Source of the DNA: Faucicola tetraodonis
GTDB taxonomy: Bacteria; Pseudomonadota; Gammaproteobacteria; Pseudomonadales; Moraxellaceae
Assembly: GCA_032017425.1 (NCBI GenBank)
Contig: DALZPW010000002.1
Length of the DNA stretch: 64,000 bases
Reading direction: 5' to 3' (one strand)
Shown here: in pieces, positions 17,365 through 27,007 of the stretch
How positions within the stretch are numbered: position 1 is the first letter of the stretch
How the letters are laid out: each line of letters starts with the position of its first letter
Notes under the pieces: generated by a model
Databases searched by the model: none
What the model saw: the letters and a program-made list of their open reading frames with translations, nothing else
Told to the model about the DNA's origin: nothing
Translations under genes and position numbers: made by a program

Positions 17365-18699
17365 TTATAAAATGCCGTAGTTCACCATGGCTTTAGCAAT
17401 CTTGTTAAAGCCTGCTAGATTGGCGCCTTTTTTATAATCAATGCTCCCATCCGCTTGTTTACCATGGTTAAAACAATCGTCATGGATATTTGTCATGATG
17501 GTTTTTAATTGCTCATCAAGCACCGCAAAGGTTGCGTATTGACGTACCGAGTTTTGTGACATCTCAAGACCTGATACCGCAACCCCACCGGCATTCGAGG
17601 CTTTTCCCGGCGCATAGATGACGCCATTACTTTGGAAGATGGCGATGGCATCGGCATCACTGGGCATGTTGGCACCTTCTGCCACGTATTTAACGCCATG
17701 ATTGACCAGATTTTGCGCATCTTGCCCGTTGATTTCGTTTTGGGTGGCGCAAGGTAGGGCAATATCGGCTTTGATATGCCATGGACGGCTACCGTCGATC
17801 CATTCTGCGTCATCACTGGTGCCGACGAAGTCTTTTAAACGTTTGTCTTGCGCTTTATAAGTTTTGAGCGCTTCAATTTGCTCTAAGGTAAAGCCATGCT
17901 TGAGATATAAGGTACCTTTTGAGTCTGATAATGTCAGTACCTGTGCGCCAAGCTCAATACATTTTTGTGCCGCATGTAGCGATACATTGCCCGCACCTGA
18001 GACCAAGACAGTCTTAGCCATCAAATCGTCATGATGGGCTTCTAGCATGTTTTGTAAAAAATACACAAGACCAAACCCCGTTGCCTCGGTACGAATCAAG
18101 CTACCACCTTGTCCCACCGTCTTACCGGTTAATACCCCGGTAAACTCCCGATTAAGCGCCTTATACATGGCGAACATATAATTAATTTCGCGGCCGCCGA
18201 CACCGATATCACCCGCAGGTACGTCTATATCTGCACCAATATAAGGCGCTAATTCGCGCATAAAGGCATAGCAAAATCGACGGATTTCGGCGTCTGATTT
18301 ACCTTTTGGGTCAAAGTCTGAACCGCCTTTACCCCCACCCATAGGCAAACCGGTCAATGCGTTTTTAAAGATTTGTTCAAACCCTAAAAATTTTAGTACC
18401 GAAAGATTCACACTGGGATGAAAACGGATACCGCCTTTGTAAGGACCTAATGCATTGTTAAATTGCACACGCCAACCGCGGTTGACTTGAACATTGCCTT
18501 GGTCATCTTCCCAATTTATACGAAATTGAATAACACGGTCGGGGTTGGTTAAGCGGTCAAATAGATTAAGGTGTTGATAAACAGTGGATTGGTCATAAAC
18601 CGCTGCGATATCTTCCCAGAATTCTTCGACCGCTTGTATAAACTCTGGCTCATTGCTATGACACTGCTTTAAAATGCTTAATAACTCACTGCTTTTCAT
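17365..18699 (-). CDS. gdhA: NADP-specific glutamate dehydrogenase
   Basis: GdhA makes glutamate from 2-oxoglutarate and ammonium. The 444-residue enzyme contains GPYKGGIRFHPSVNLS, the catalytic-lysine region LPMGGGKGGSDFDPKGKSD, PAGDIGVGGREINYM and the Rossmann loop VSGAGNVSLHAAQK. Its length is typical of the hexameric small form. The ATG at 18699 is preceded by GAGGAGT; the frame runs open for 40 further codons upstream, but these are not conserved-looking. It is divergent from mpl across a 293-base gap. Confidence 0.96.
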   Translation of the reverse strand: MKSSELLSILKQCHSNEPEFIQAVEEFWEDIAAVYDQSTVYQHLNLFDRLTNPDRVIQFRINWEDDQGNVQVNRGWRVQFNNALGPYKGGIRFHPSVNLSVLKFLGFEQIFKNALTGLPMGGGKGGSDFDPKGKSDAEIRRFCYAFMRELAPYIGADIDVPAGDIGVGGREINYMFAMYKALNREFTGVLTGKTVGQGGSLIRTEATGFGLVYFLQNMLEAHHDDLMAKTVLVSGAGNVSLHAAQKCIELGAQVLTLSDSKGTLYLKHGFTLEQIEALKTYKAQDKRLKDFVGTSDDAEWIDGSRPWHIKADIALPCATQNEINGQDAQNLVNHGVKYVAEGANMPSDADAIAIFQSNGVIYAPGKASNAGGVAVSGLEMSQNSVRQYATFAVLDEQLKTIMTNIHDDCFNHGKQADGSIDYKKGANLAGFNKIAKAMVNYGIL

Positions 18700-18992
18700 A
18701 CCACTCCTCAATTCTTTAACTTCATAAAAATAGTGCAAAAACACTATTTTGGTGAATTTATAGTAACTTATCACTGTCATAGTAATTTGTAAAACTATTT
18801 TTCTGTACCTCTTTGCCACGGTTTTGGCACGGTGGGTTGCCGAAAACTAGACATGGGTGTTTGCGAGCAAGTTAACCTGCAACTGGATTTAATAGCTGAC
18901 AAAGCCTGATTTGTCCTTTAAAATTGTTAATTTTTAGCAAGGTTTAGCGGCTTTGGTTAGCCGCTAATGCGTATTTGACCTAAGGCAAACTT

Positions 18993-20426
18993 ATGCACAT
19001 TCATATTCTTGGTATTTGTGGTACCTTCATGGGTTCGTTGGCGCTGCTTGCGCGTGACCTTGGACATACCGTGACAGGCTCGGACGCCAATGTCTATCCA
19101 CCAATGTCCACCCAGCTTAAAAATGCGGGTGTTGAGATTATGCAAGGGTACGCCGCCAGTCATTTACAACCTGCACCTGATTTGGTGATTGTCGGCAATG
19201 CCATGAAGCGCGGCATAGAGGCGGTTGAATATATGCTCAATGAGCGTATTCCTTATACCTCAGGTCCGCAGTTTTTGGCAGAGCAAGTATTGCAATACCG
19301 TCATGTATTAGCCGTCGCAGGCACGCATGGCAAAACTACCACTACCACGATGCTGGCGTGGATTTTACATTATGCAGGCATTGATGCCGGCTTTTTGATT
19401 GGTGGCGTGCCACTTGTTGATACCCAAGATGAACGCCTACAACAAGCGTTTGCCCACAGTAGTTATTTGGGTAGTGATAAAACTGCGGATCATGAAGGTT
19501 ACTTTGTCATCGAAGCGGATGAATATGACAGTGCTTTTTTTGATAAACGCTCTAAGTTTGTCCACTATCGCCCAACCACCGCAATTTTAAACAACCTTGA
19601 ATACGACCACGCCGATATCTTCCCAAACCTTGCCGCCATCCAAACCCAGTTCCATCACATGGTACGTATGATACCGTCAAATGGCAAAATCATCATGCCA
19701 GCAGATACCGAAAGCTTGGAAGAAACCCTGAAAAAAGGCTGTTGGACACCGATTTGGCGGACAGCGCTTGCTAGCACTAATCCCCACGCGGATTGGCAAG
19801 CCAAGCTAGTGAAACAAGACGGAAGCCAATATGAAGTCATGTTTGATGGTCATAAAGGACAAGTCAATTGGCAGATGAGCGGGCTACATAGCGTCAATAA
19901 TGGTTTAGTGGCAATTGCAGCAGCCTACAATGTTGGCGTATCAGTTGCACAAGCCTGTGAAGCCTTATCTAATTTTGCTGGCATCAAACGCCGTATGGAG
20001 CTGGTCGGTACAATTGATGACAACGGCAAGCATATAGAAGTTTATGACGACTTTGCCCACCACCCAACCGCCATTGAAACCACGCTCGATGGTGCCAAAA
20101 AACGTTTTGCGGATAACCCAAACCGTAAAATCTGGGCAGTGATTGAACCACGTTCAAACACCATGAAACTCGGTACCCACCAAGGTTTGCTTGCGCCGTC
20201 AGCGAGTATCGCCGACCAAGTCATTTGGTATCAACCTGCCAATCTAGATTGGTCAGTTGCCGATGCGATTGGCAATGCTGCCAACCAACAAGTGATGACA
20301 TCGACCGATGCGATTATTGAGCATATTGCAGCGCACATTGGCGATGACGATGCGGTGATTGTGATGTCAAATGGCGGCTTTGAAGGTATTCATGGTCGAC
20401 TGGTGAAGGCACTGCAGCAAGCCTAA
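18993..20426 (+). CDS. mpl: UDP-MurNAc:L-Ala-gamma-D-Glu-meso-DAP ligase
   Basis: Mpl recycles cell-wall tripeptide by joining it to UDP-N-acetylmuramate. The 477-residue protein is a Mur ligase with the N-terminal HILGICGTFMGSLALLARD, ATP-binding AGTHGKTTTTTM, the acidic/His segment NLEYDHADIF and the central FVIEADEYDSAFFD motif. The GTFMG start and overall length distinguish Mpl from MurC. It is followed 84 bases later by the ParA-like gene on the same strand. Confidence 0.94.
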   Translation: MHIHILGICGTFMGSLALLARDLGHTVTGSDANVYPPMSTQLKNAGVEIMQGYAASHLQPAPDLVIVGNAMKRGIEAVEYMLNERIPYTSGPQFLAEQVLQYRHVLAVAGTHGKTTTTTMLAWILHYAGIDAGFLIGGVPLVDTQDERLQQAFAHSSYLGSDKTADHEGYFVIEADEYDSAFFDKRSKFVHYRPTTAILNNLEYDHADIFPNLAAIQTQFHHMVRMIPSNGKIIMPADTESLEETLKKGCWTPIWRTALASTNPHADWQAKLVKQDGSQYEVMFDGHKGQVNWQMSGLHSVNNGLVAIAAAYNVGVSVAQACEALSNFAGIKRRMELVGTIDDNGKHIEVYDDFAHHPTAIETTLDGAKKRFADNPNRKIWAVIEPRSNTMKLGTHQGLLAPSASIADQVIWYQPANLDWSVADAIGNAANQQVMTSTDAIIEHIAAHIGDDDAVIVMSNGGFEGIHGRLVKALQQA

Positions 20427-20510
20427 CTGTTCTAACCTTGTAAATTTGCTAGCAAAAGTCGTGATTTTTTAGCATACTCATGATTATTTGTACAATTATT
20501 AGGTTACACA

Positions 20511-21353
20511 ATGCTTACCCGAGTCATTTTTAATCAAAAAGGCGGTGTTGGTAAATCCAGCATTGCTGTCAATCTTGCCGCGATGAGCGCCCATCAAGGT
20601 TTGCGTACTTTACTCATCGACCTTGATCCACAGTGCAACGCTACCCAATATATCATCGGCGATGCGGCCACAGACATTCATCCCGCGCATATCACAGAAC
20701 CCAATATTGAAAATTTCTTTTCGCAAACCCTGCAAGCGACGTCTAGCCCCATGCCGATGATGTTTGCATTTCCATTTGGCGGTATGACGGGTAGTCGCAA
20801 TCAAGGGTTGGAGCACTGCACTCACACCACCCGATTTGATAATTTATCACTGATTCCAGCCAGCCCCATGCTTGCCGATATTTTGCAGCCCCTTGAAAGC
20901 AAACATAAAATTTATAAATTAAAAGACGGCTTAAAACTTTTAAGTCAGCAGTTTGATCGGGTGTACATTGATACACCACCGGCGTTTAACTTTTTTACTT
21001 TATCGGCATTGATCGCAGCTGATCGTGTTATCGTCCCGTTTGATTGTGATATTTTCTCCAAACGCGCGCTGCAAACCTTGGTGCAAAATATCTTAGAGAC
21101 GCGCCAAGACCATAATAGTGACTTGTTAATTGAAGGTATCATCGTCAATCAGTTTGACCCACGTGCCAATTTACCCAAAGAAGTGGTACAAACGTTGGTC
21201 AATGAAGGCTATCCTGTCTATGATACCAAACTTAGCCCTTCCATTATCATGAAACAATCCCATCATCAAAGCTTACCGCTGATTTATTTGGACGCTATAC
21301 ATAAACTCACCCAACAATATGCTGCGCTTTATCAAGAAATCGAATCTAGATAA
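20511..21353 (+). CDS. ParA-family ATPase without adjacent ParB
   Basis: The 280-residue protein begins MLTRVIFNQKGGVGKSSIAV, with the deviant Walker A motif KGGVGKS of ParA/MinD ATPases. It continues with LLIDLDPQCNATQYI (Walker A') and VYIDTPPAFNFFTLSAL (Walker B). It lacks an N-terminal DNA-binding helix-turn-helix, like chromosomal ParA/Soj types. No parB follows; the next gene is an unrelated small membrane protein. It may act in positioning of some cargo. Whether it works with the parS sites in this window cannot be told; a canonical parAB pair may lie elsewhere. Confidence 0.85.
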   Translation: MLTRVIFNQKGGVGKSSIAVNLAAMSAHQGLRTLLIDLDPQCNATQYIIGDAATDIHPAHITEPNIENFFSQTLQATSSPMPMMFAFPFGGMTGSRNQGLEHCTHTTRFDNLSLIPASPMLADILQPLESKHKIYKLKDGLKLLSQQFDRVYIDTPPAFNFFTLSALIAADRVIVPFDCDIFSKRALQTLVQNILETRQDHNSDLLIEGIIVNQFDPRANLPKEVVQTLVNEGYPVYDTKLSPSIIMKQSHHQSLPLIYLDAIHKLTQQYAALYQEIESR

Positions 21354-21612
21354 CGGAACTTACATTTAATCGTCTCTACTGACATAGCATTACATTAAAT
21401 AAAAAATCCTCTTAATACTTCAAAGAGAACTTACATAATTAACAAACCAACATTTTAACTGCTGGAAGCTTGTCTATAAAATGACAGTCATCAGAGAGGC
21501 AGTTATTAGTTAAAACTATAAATATAACAATTTAGCCCTGTAACGCCTGCCAATCGATTAGGTAAAAAAATAAGTTAAAAATTAGACAAGTTAAAAAATT
21601 AGGAGTGTTAAA

Positions 21613-21870
21613 ATGAGCTTTATTTATATGATTATCATGGGTCTTATCGTTGGTGTTATCGCACGTGCTATCAAGCCAGGTGCCGACGCAATGGGTTGGA
21701 TTCTTACCATTGTACTGGGTATTATTGGTGCATTAGTGGGCGGCTTCTTAGCAGGTATGCTAGGCATGAATGCCAATGGTGGCTTTACCGGTTTAATCTT
21801 TTCAGTGATTGGTGCCATTATTGTGCTATTCGTTTATGAACTAGCGACGGGTAAACGCCGTATTGGTTAA
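21613..21870 (+). CDS. GlsB/YeaQ/YmgE family small membrane protein
   Basis: The 85-residue protein is almost entirely membrane-spanning, with three hydrophobic Gly-rich segments and the family signature IMGLIVGVIARAIKPG near its N terminus. The family is often called transglycosylase-associated and is frequently stress-induced; its biochemical role is unknown. A good ribosome binding site (AGGAG) and a downstream terminator show it is a small independent unit. The 259 bases upstream are AT-rich with no further gene seen. Confidence 0.88.
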   Translation: MSFIYMIIMGLIVGVIARAIKPGADAMGWILTIVLGIIGALVGGFLAGMLGMNANGGFTGLIFSVIGAIIVLFVYELATGKRRIG

Positions 21871-21913
21871 TGCTGTATGAGTTAATTAAGCAATCAATTT
21901 AAAATATCAATTT

Positions 21914-21945
21914 AAAAAAGGCATTTAATTTAAATGCCTTTTTTA
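21914..21945 (+). terminator. Terminator after the YeaQ-type gene
   Basis: AAGGCATTT and AAATGCCTT form a perfect stem around AATT, flanked by A and T tracts. It may also act on the minus strand. Confidence 0.85.
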
Positions 21946-22160
21946 TTGGCTAAAATTTTCTGAACGTATGGTAGCTAACGCTTGGCATTTTGGCTTTAAA
22001 TTTTTTCAGTTTGATTTTCTTGCGGTCATTGTCTCACTAAGTTTGGAATCTCAGCTTAGAATGATGCTATATTGTTGACTTGGTTTTTAGCACCAGATAT
22101 CTACTAGACCCCAACTAGACACTGATGAGATATTGATTATATATTAAGGTAAACACTTTC

Positions 22161-22907
22161 ATGGAACAACTTGTCAAGTTTCACACGCAAAATGGCGTTT
22201 TAGAAATCCAACTTAATCGAGCTGATAAAAAAAATGCCCTAACCAATGCCATGTACCAAGCCGTACAAACCGCGATGGAACAGGCAAAAAGTGACGATAA
22301 TATTCGAGTGATTTTATTTACGTCAACGGGGGATTTTTTTACCGCAGGTAATGATCTTGTCGATTTTTTAAACAAAGCAGAAAACGATGATGCTGAGCTT
22401 AACGCGTTAGATTTCGTGCAGTTTTTGGGCGATTATCCCAAACCCATCGTGGCAGCGGTGACAGGCTCAGGCGTTGGCATTGGCTTGACGCTGCTACTTC
22501 ATTGTGATTTGGTGTATATCGTAGAAAACGCTAAATTATTAGCCCCATTTGTGGATTTATCGTTGGTGCCAGAAGCAGGTTCGACCCTTTTGCTGACGCA
22601 AAGAATTGGTTATCAGCGTGCCTTTGAGGTGTTTGTGATGGGTGAAAAAATTACAGGTAAACAGGCGGTTGAATTGGGCTTAGCCAACCAAGCTTTTGCT
22701 AATAGTGATGAGGTACTAAGCACGGCGCGCCAAAAAGCAGAAATACTTGCCACAAAATCGGTGCCATCGGTACGACAAACCAAAGACTTGATGCGTAATG
22801 CCACAGAAATCCTAGCGCGTATCCAACAAGAAAATATTCACTTTAGTAACCGTCTACAGACGGATGAAGTCAAAGCGATACTGCGCAAATTTGTCCATAA
22901 ACAATAA
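22161..22907 (+). CDS. Enoyl-CoA hydratase/isomerase family protein
   Basis: The 248-residue crotonase-fold protein shows LNRADKKNALTNAMYQ near the N terminus, the first oxyanion-hole region FTAGNDLVDF and the second AAVTGSGVGIGLTLLLHCD. The residue usually Glu in hydratases (after GIG) is not obvious, while the VPEAGSTLLL region carries a Glu as in enoyl-CoA isomerases, so an isomerase role is also possible. It stands alone, ending at a terminator shared with thrC. Confidence 0.85.
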   Translation: MEQLVKFHTQNGVLEIQLNRADKKNALTNAMYQAVQTAMEQAKSDDNIRVILFTSTGDFFTAGNDLVDFLNKAENDDAELNALDFVQFLGDYPKPIVAAVTGSGVGIGLTLLLHCDLVYIVENAKLLAPFVDLSLVPEAGSTLLLTQRIGYQRAFEVFVMGEKITGKQAVELGLANQAFANSDEVLSTARQKAEILATKSVPSVRQTKDLMRNATEILARIQQENIHFSNRLQTDEVKAILRKFVHKQ

Positions 22908-22928
22908 GGCAAAAGAGAACACTAATGC

Positions 22929-22968
22929 AAAAAAGCCTTTTAACTAGCAAATTAAAAGGCTTTTGTTT
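22929..22968. terminator. Bidirectional terminator between enoyl-CoA hydratase gene and thrC
   Basis: AAAAGCCTTTTAA and TTAAAAGGCTTTT form a 12-13 base stem around an eight-base loop, between two convergent genes. Confidence 0.85.
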
Positions 22969-23002
22969 AACCCAACTTATTAGCCAATTTATTAGATAGC
23001 CA

Positions 23003-24418
23003 TTATTTGGCTACCACAAACTGTTCAATTTGCGCACGCACCAAATTTGCATCATTATCAAGCACAGTCACATACTGCGCCAAGCTTTCGATATTATCGG
23101 TATGTTTGGGACGGGGAATGTCAAGTTGACCGACAGCTTCGGTGATGGTCTCGGCAAATTTGGCTGGCAAGGCGGTTTCGGCGCAGACAATGACTTCACC
23201 CTGTTTGCGTACTTCACGAGCCACTTTTATCCCATCAGCGGTATGCGGGTCAATTAGCTGGTTGTCTTCGGCATACACTTGTTTTATCGTGGCGATACGG
23301 TCGGCATGGGTTGATTTACCTGATGCAAAGCCATATTTGCCATTGATATTTGCCATCAAATCCGACATATCAAAGCCTTTGCCTGCGTTGACATCCTGCC
23401 AAAGCGTATGGATTTTTTCGCCATTTTTCTCAGCGAGCAGGTACACAAAACGCTCAAAATTCGATGCTTTTGAAATATCCATCGATGGGCTTGATGTCAC
23501 ATAGGTCTTGTCAGCGGTACGCGGGCTATATTTGCCAGTAGTAAAAAAGTCGTGCAGAACGTCGTTTTCGTTGGTGGCAACGATTAACCGCTCGATGGGT
23601 AATCCCATTTCACGGGCAATATGTCCCGCGCAGATATTACCAAAGTTACCCGATGGCACGCAGAAACTCACCTTTTGGCTGTTGTCGGTGGTGCTGGCAA
23701 AGTAACCTTTAAAATAGTAGACGATTTGCGCGAGGATACGACCCCAGTTAATGGAGTTGACAGTCCCAAGGCTGTATTTGGCTTTAAATTCGGCATCTTG
23801 CTGCAGGGCTTTTACGATGTCTTGGCAGTCATCGAACATACCTTTGATGGCGATGTTATGGATATTTTTGTCATCAAGGCTATACATTTGTGCGCGCTGG
23901 AATTCACTCATTTTGCCATGGGGTGACATCATGAACACTTCGATATTGTCTTTGCCACGCAGCGCATATTCAGCAGCTGAGCCTGTATCGCCTGATGTGG
24001 CACCGATGATGGTCAGACGCTCATTTTTTTTCTTTAACACATATTCAAAAGCATTGCCCAAAAACTGCATGGCAATATCTTTAAATGCCAGTGTTGGGCC
24101 GTTTGATAACTCGATGATTTTGATGCCATCTTTGAGTGTACGAACAGGGGTGATATCGGGATTGCCAAATGCCTGCACGGTGTAAGTTTTATCAATCAAT
24201 GTTTTTAAATCATCTTTTGGGATATCGGTGGCGAATAATTGCATGATTTCAAAGGCAAGCTCAGGGTAGCTTAAAGTGCGCCATTGGGTGAGGGTTGCTT
24301 CATCAATTTGTGGATATTCTTCAGGTAGCATTAAGCCACCGTCTGGGGCAAGTCCCATCAGTAACACATCACTAAATTGCATAGGGGCTGTTTTGCCACG
24401 CGTGCTGATATAGTTCAT
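23003..24418 (-). CDS. thrC: Threonine synthase
   Basis: ThrC converts O-phosphohomoserine to threonine with pyridoxal phosphate. The 471-residue protein starts MNYISTRGKTAPMQFSDVLL, has the PLP-lysine region SNGPTLAFKDIAMQFLG, GATSGDTGSAAEYAL and VPSGNFGNICAGHIAREMG, all hallmarks of the longer (class 1) threonine synthases. An in-frame ATG 12 bases upstream is an alternative start; the chosen one has GGAAAG close upstream. hom and thrB are not next to it. Confidence 0.95.
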   Translation of the reverse strand: MNYISTRGKTAPMQFSDVLLMGLAPDGGLMLPEEYPQIDEATLTQWRTLSYPELAFEIMQLFATDIPKDDLKTLIDKTYTVQAFGNPDITPVRTLKDGIKIIELSNGPTLAFKDIAMQFLGNAFEYVLKKKNERLTIIGATSGDTGSAAEYALRGKDNIEVFMMSPHGKMSEFQRAQMYSLDDKNIHNIAIKGMFDDCQDIVKALQQDAEFKAKYSLGTVNSINWGRILAQIVYYFKGYFASTTDNSQKVSFCVPSGNFGNICAGHIAREMGLPIERLIVATNENDVLHDFFTTGKYSPRTADKTYVTSSPSMDISKASNFERFVYLLAEKNGEKIHTLWQDVNAGKGFDMSDLMANINGKYGFASGKSTHADRIATIKQVYAEDNQLIDPHTADGIKVAREVRKQGEVIVCAETALPAKFAETITEAVGQLDIPRPKHTDNIESLAQYVTVLDNDANLVRAQIEQFVVAK

Positions 24419-24486
24419 CTTTCCATCCATTTAATCAATTTGATGCAGTTTAGCATAAACCTAGCATTGCAATGAATGCCAATTTT

Positions 24487-25839
24487 TTACCCAAGTTTTT
24501 GCAGTAAGGCATAATAAAAGCCATCGCCATCGTTTTGATGAAGCGGCAAGCATTGATAACCGATGTCCCGTTTGATTTGGTTGGATAAATTAAGGCTAAA
24601 ATCCACGATTTGCGCCGCTTTGTGTGTGGCTAAAAACGCTTGTAATTGATTTTCATTCTCTGCTTTTAACATCGAGCAAGTGATATAGAGTAGATAACCA
24701 TTATCGGCTAAATTATGCCAACAGTTTGCTAAAATATTGGCTTGTAACGCGGCAGTTTGCCCTACATCTTCTTCAGTACGTAGCAATGCAATATCAGGAT
24801 GGCGGCGAATCACACCCGTTGCGGTACAAGGTGCATCAAGCACTATCACATCAAATTGGGTATCTGCTTGAAACGTTGTGGCATCCTCACATACCAATTG
24901 TACATTTTCTTGCTTTAACTGCAAACGCTCAAGGTTTTGGCTTACCCGTTGTAAACGTTTTTCATCGCTGTCCAAAGCGATTACATGCGCGATATTTTGA
25001 TGTTTCACGTGAAACGTTTTTGACTCATCAAGCTCCAATAAATGCGCCAGTTTACCCCCGGGCGCAGTACAAGCATCTAGTACCGTCAAAGATTTATCCA
25101 AGGCGAGGCTTGCCAAAATATGTGCTGATAACTGGGCATGTTTATCTTGCACACTGACCCATCCTTCGGCAAATTTAGGCAAATCGGTGATTCTTATAGC
25201 GTCAGTGAGTTGAATGGTTTGCACCTTCTCAACGCCAATGGACACTAGGTCAAAACCGATGCCTTGTTGGGTTAATATATCGGCATAATCCTCTACACTA
25301 CAAAATTTGCGATTGACGCGTAAGAATATGGGCGCAGGTTGGCGAAGCGCTTGTCCAAGCTCGGCATAGTATTCACCCCAATCCTGTTTGAGCTGTTTGG
25401 CAAGCCAATTGGGTAGACTGTGATTTTTCTCAATTTTTTTGGCAAATTTGGCAGGGTTTTTTTGCACCTTTCGCAGTATGGCATTGATGAGTCCAGCACC
25501 GTAACCTTTATCCAGTTGTTTGACTGCTTCGACCGTTTCACCAATTGCCGCGTAATCTGGCGTGTCCATATACAGCAGTTGGTACAGTCCGATATTGAGG
25601 GCTGCCCATACGCCTTTGTCAGTGACTTCATGCTCAATCAAGCTTTCACCAATACGAGCGAGTGCCCACCATTGACGCAGCGTGCCAAGCAATAATTCAT
25701 GGGCAAAGCCTTTGTCTTTGTCGCTCACTTGGTTGAGTAGTGGCTCAAGCAAGCTAGCTAAGGACTCACCTTGTTGGATACGCTCGAGGGTGGCGACAAC
25801 TTTGGCGCGAGTGTTAAGCTGAGAATGTAATTGGGTCAT
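24487..25839 (-). CDS. rsmB: 16S rRNA (cytosine-967-C5) methyltransferase
   Basis: RsmB methylates C967 of 16S rRNA. The 450-residue protein has an N-terminal NusB-like RNA-binding domain (about 1-140) and a SAM-dependent domain with VLDACTAPGGKLAHLLEL, LDAPCTATGVIRRHPDI (catalytic Cys in PC) and the second Cys in YITCSMLKAEN. It lies 15 bases downstream of fmt on the same strand, the conserved fmt-rsmB pair. About residue 275 the sequence KTFHVKHQ is encoded by a parS-like site. Confidence 0.95.
   Translation of the reverse strand: MTQLHSQLNTRAKVVATLERIQQGESLASLLEPLLNQVSDKDKGFAHELLLGTLRQWWALARIGESLIEHEVTDKGVWAALNIGLYQLLYMDTPDYAAIGETVEAVKQLDKGYGAGLINAILRKVQKNPAKFAKKIEKNHSLPNWLAKQLKQDWGEYYAELGQALRQPAPIFLRVNRKFCSVEDYADILTQQGIGFDLVSIGVEKVQTIQLTDAIRITDLPKFAEGWVSVQDKHAQLSAHILASLALDKSLTVLDACTAPGGKLAHLLELDESKTFHVKHQNIAHVIALDSDEKRLQRVSQNLERLQLKQENVQLVCEDATTFQADTQFDVIVLDAPCTATGVIRRHPDIALLRTEEDVGQTAALQANILANCWHNLADNGYLLYITCSMLKAENENQLQAFLATHKAAQIVDFSLNLSNQIKRDIGYQCLPLHQNDGDGFYYALLQKLG
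25001..25016. other. parS-like site 3, inside rsmB
   Basis: TGTTTCACGTGAAACG matches the parS consensus at 15 of 16 positions. On the coding strand it is read as FHVKH. Confidence 0.8.
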
Positions 25840-25854
25840 GATGTGCCTAATTGA

Positions 25855-26871
25855 TTATGAGTGAAAAATATCACCATCGTTGAGTTTATCTCCATTGGCA
25901 ATTTGCTCAGCGGTTAACGGCTTACCACCTGGCCACTGCATTTGGGTGATATTAATCAAATGTTGTGCACCCTGATGTTGGTGGTTGGTCGCGTTTTTAC
26001 CACACGCGACCAAAATCGCGTTACGACCCACACTGACGATTTTACCTGCGGGTTCATAGATTTGTTGGTCGAGTTTAATGGGCGCTGCTTCTATTATTTT
26101 GATACGCTGATTGGGGTCTTTGTTTTCATCAAGATAGGTAAAGGCATTTAACGCACGGATTTGACGTTGAATACTGATAGCATCATTTTGCCAGTTAATT
26201 TCACCCTCTGCTGTGGTGATTTTCTCGGCATAATTAGCTAAAGCGTCGTCTTGTTTTTCGGCTTTTTGTTGATAATTTTCTAAATCAGACAACACCGTCA
26301 CAATGGCTTCACCGCCTAATTTGGCTAATTTATCATGCAATAGTTGGGTGGTATCTGTGTCAGTGATTGGGCACGCTATTTTATACAGCATATTGCCCGT
26401 ATCGAGTCCCTGCGCCATTTGCATAATGGTAATGCCTGTTTCGTCATCACCTGCTAAAATCGCACGCTGAATGGGCGCTGCACCGCGCCAGCGTGGCAAT
26501 AATGAGCCATGAATATTGATACAGCCAAATTTTGGGGTATTCAGCACGCCAAGTGGTAAAATCAATCCATAAGCCGCCACTACCATGATATCGGGTTGAT
26601 ATTGTTTAAGTGTTTCACGTGAAACATTGCCATTGGCAGATTTTAAGCTAAAACTTTCGGGTTGTTCCACCGCAATGTTATTTGCTAAGGCAAGGGCTTT
26701 AACGGGCGATGCGCTAATTTTTTGCCCACGACCAGATTTGCGGTCAGGTTGTGTATAGACTGCCACAATGTCAATATTAAGGGCTTTTTGGTGACTGATG
26801 AGCGCTTGTAAGGCGACTTTAGCAAATTCGGGCGTACCAGCAAATACGACCCTAAGCGGGGTTTGAGACAT
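25855..26871 (-). CDS. fmt: Methionyl-tRNA formyltransferase
   Basis: Fmt formylates initiator Met-tRNA. The 338-residue protein has the N-terminal RVVFAGTPEFAKVALQAL, VYTQPDRKSGRGQ, the catalytic region INIHGSLLPRWRGAAPIQRA and DDETGITIMQMAQGLDTG. It forms a unit with downstream rsmB; def, its usual partner, is 30 kb away at 57 kb. Residues around 83-87 (VSRET) come from a perfect parS 16-mer, in a stretch that varies in length between Fmt proteins. Confidence 0.96.
   Translation of the reverse strand: MSQTPLRVVFAGTPEFAKVALQALISHQKALNIDIVAVYTQPDRKSGRGQKISASPVKALALANNIAVEQPESFSLKSANGNVSRETLKQYQPDIMVVAAYGLILPLGVLNTPKFGCINIHGSLLPRWRGAAPIQRAILAGDDETGITIMQMAQGLDTGNMLYKIACPITDTDTTQLLHDKLAKLGGEAIVTVLSDLENYQQKAEKQDDALANYAEKITTAEGEINWQNDAISIQRQIRALNAFTYLDENKDPNQRIKIIEAAPIKLDQQIYEPAGKIVSVGRNAILVACGKNATNHQHQGAQHLINITQMQWPGGKPLTAEQIANGDKLNDGDIFHS
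26611..26626. other. parS site 4 (perfect), inside fmt
   Basis: TGTTTCACGTGAAACA matches the palindromic parS consensus at all 16 positions and is read as VSRET within fmt. Confidence 0.85.
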
Positions 26872-27007
26872 GATAAATTTCGTCTTAAATACAATAAATT
26901 TCTGTTATTATAATATGAATTGGCACAATACTTAAATCTAGCATTGTGATGATGGTTTTTTTTCTTTTACCTTCATTGACCGTTTTCTTTATTGGGTATA
27001 TCACGCT

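Noticed and set aside
23751..24185. Open frame of 144 codons on the plus strand within thrC
   Set aside because: It lies wholly opposite thrC, has no ribosome binding site and its protein is Ser/Leu-rich shadow sequence.
24726..25157. Open frame of 143 codons on the plus strand within rsmB
   Set aside because: It is antisense to a well-supported gene and shows no recognisable domain.
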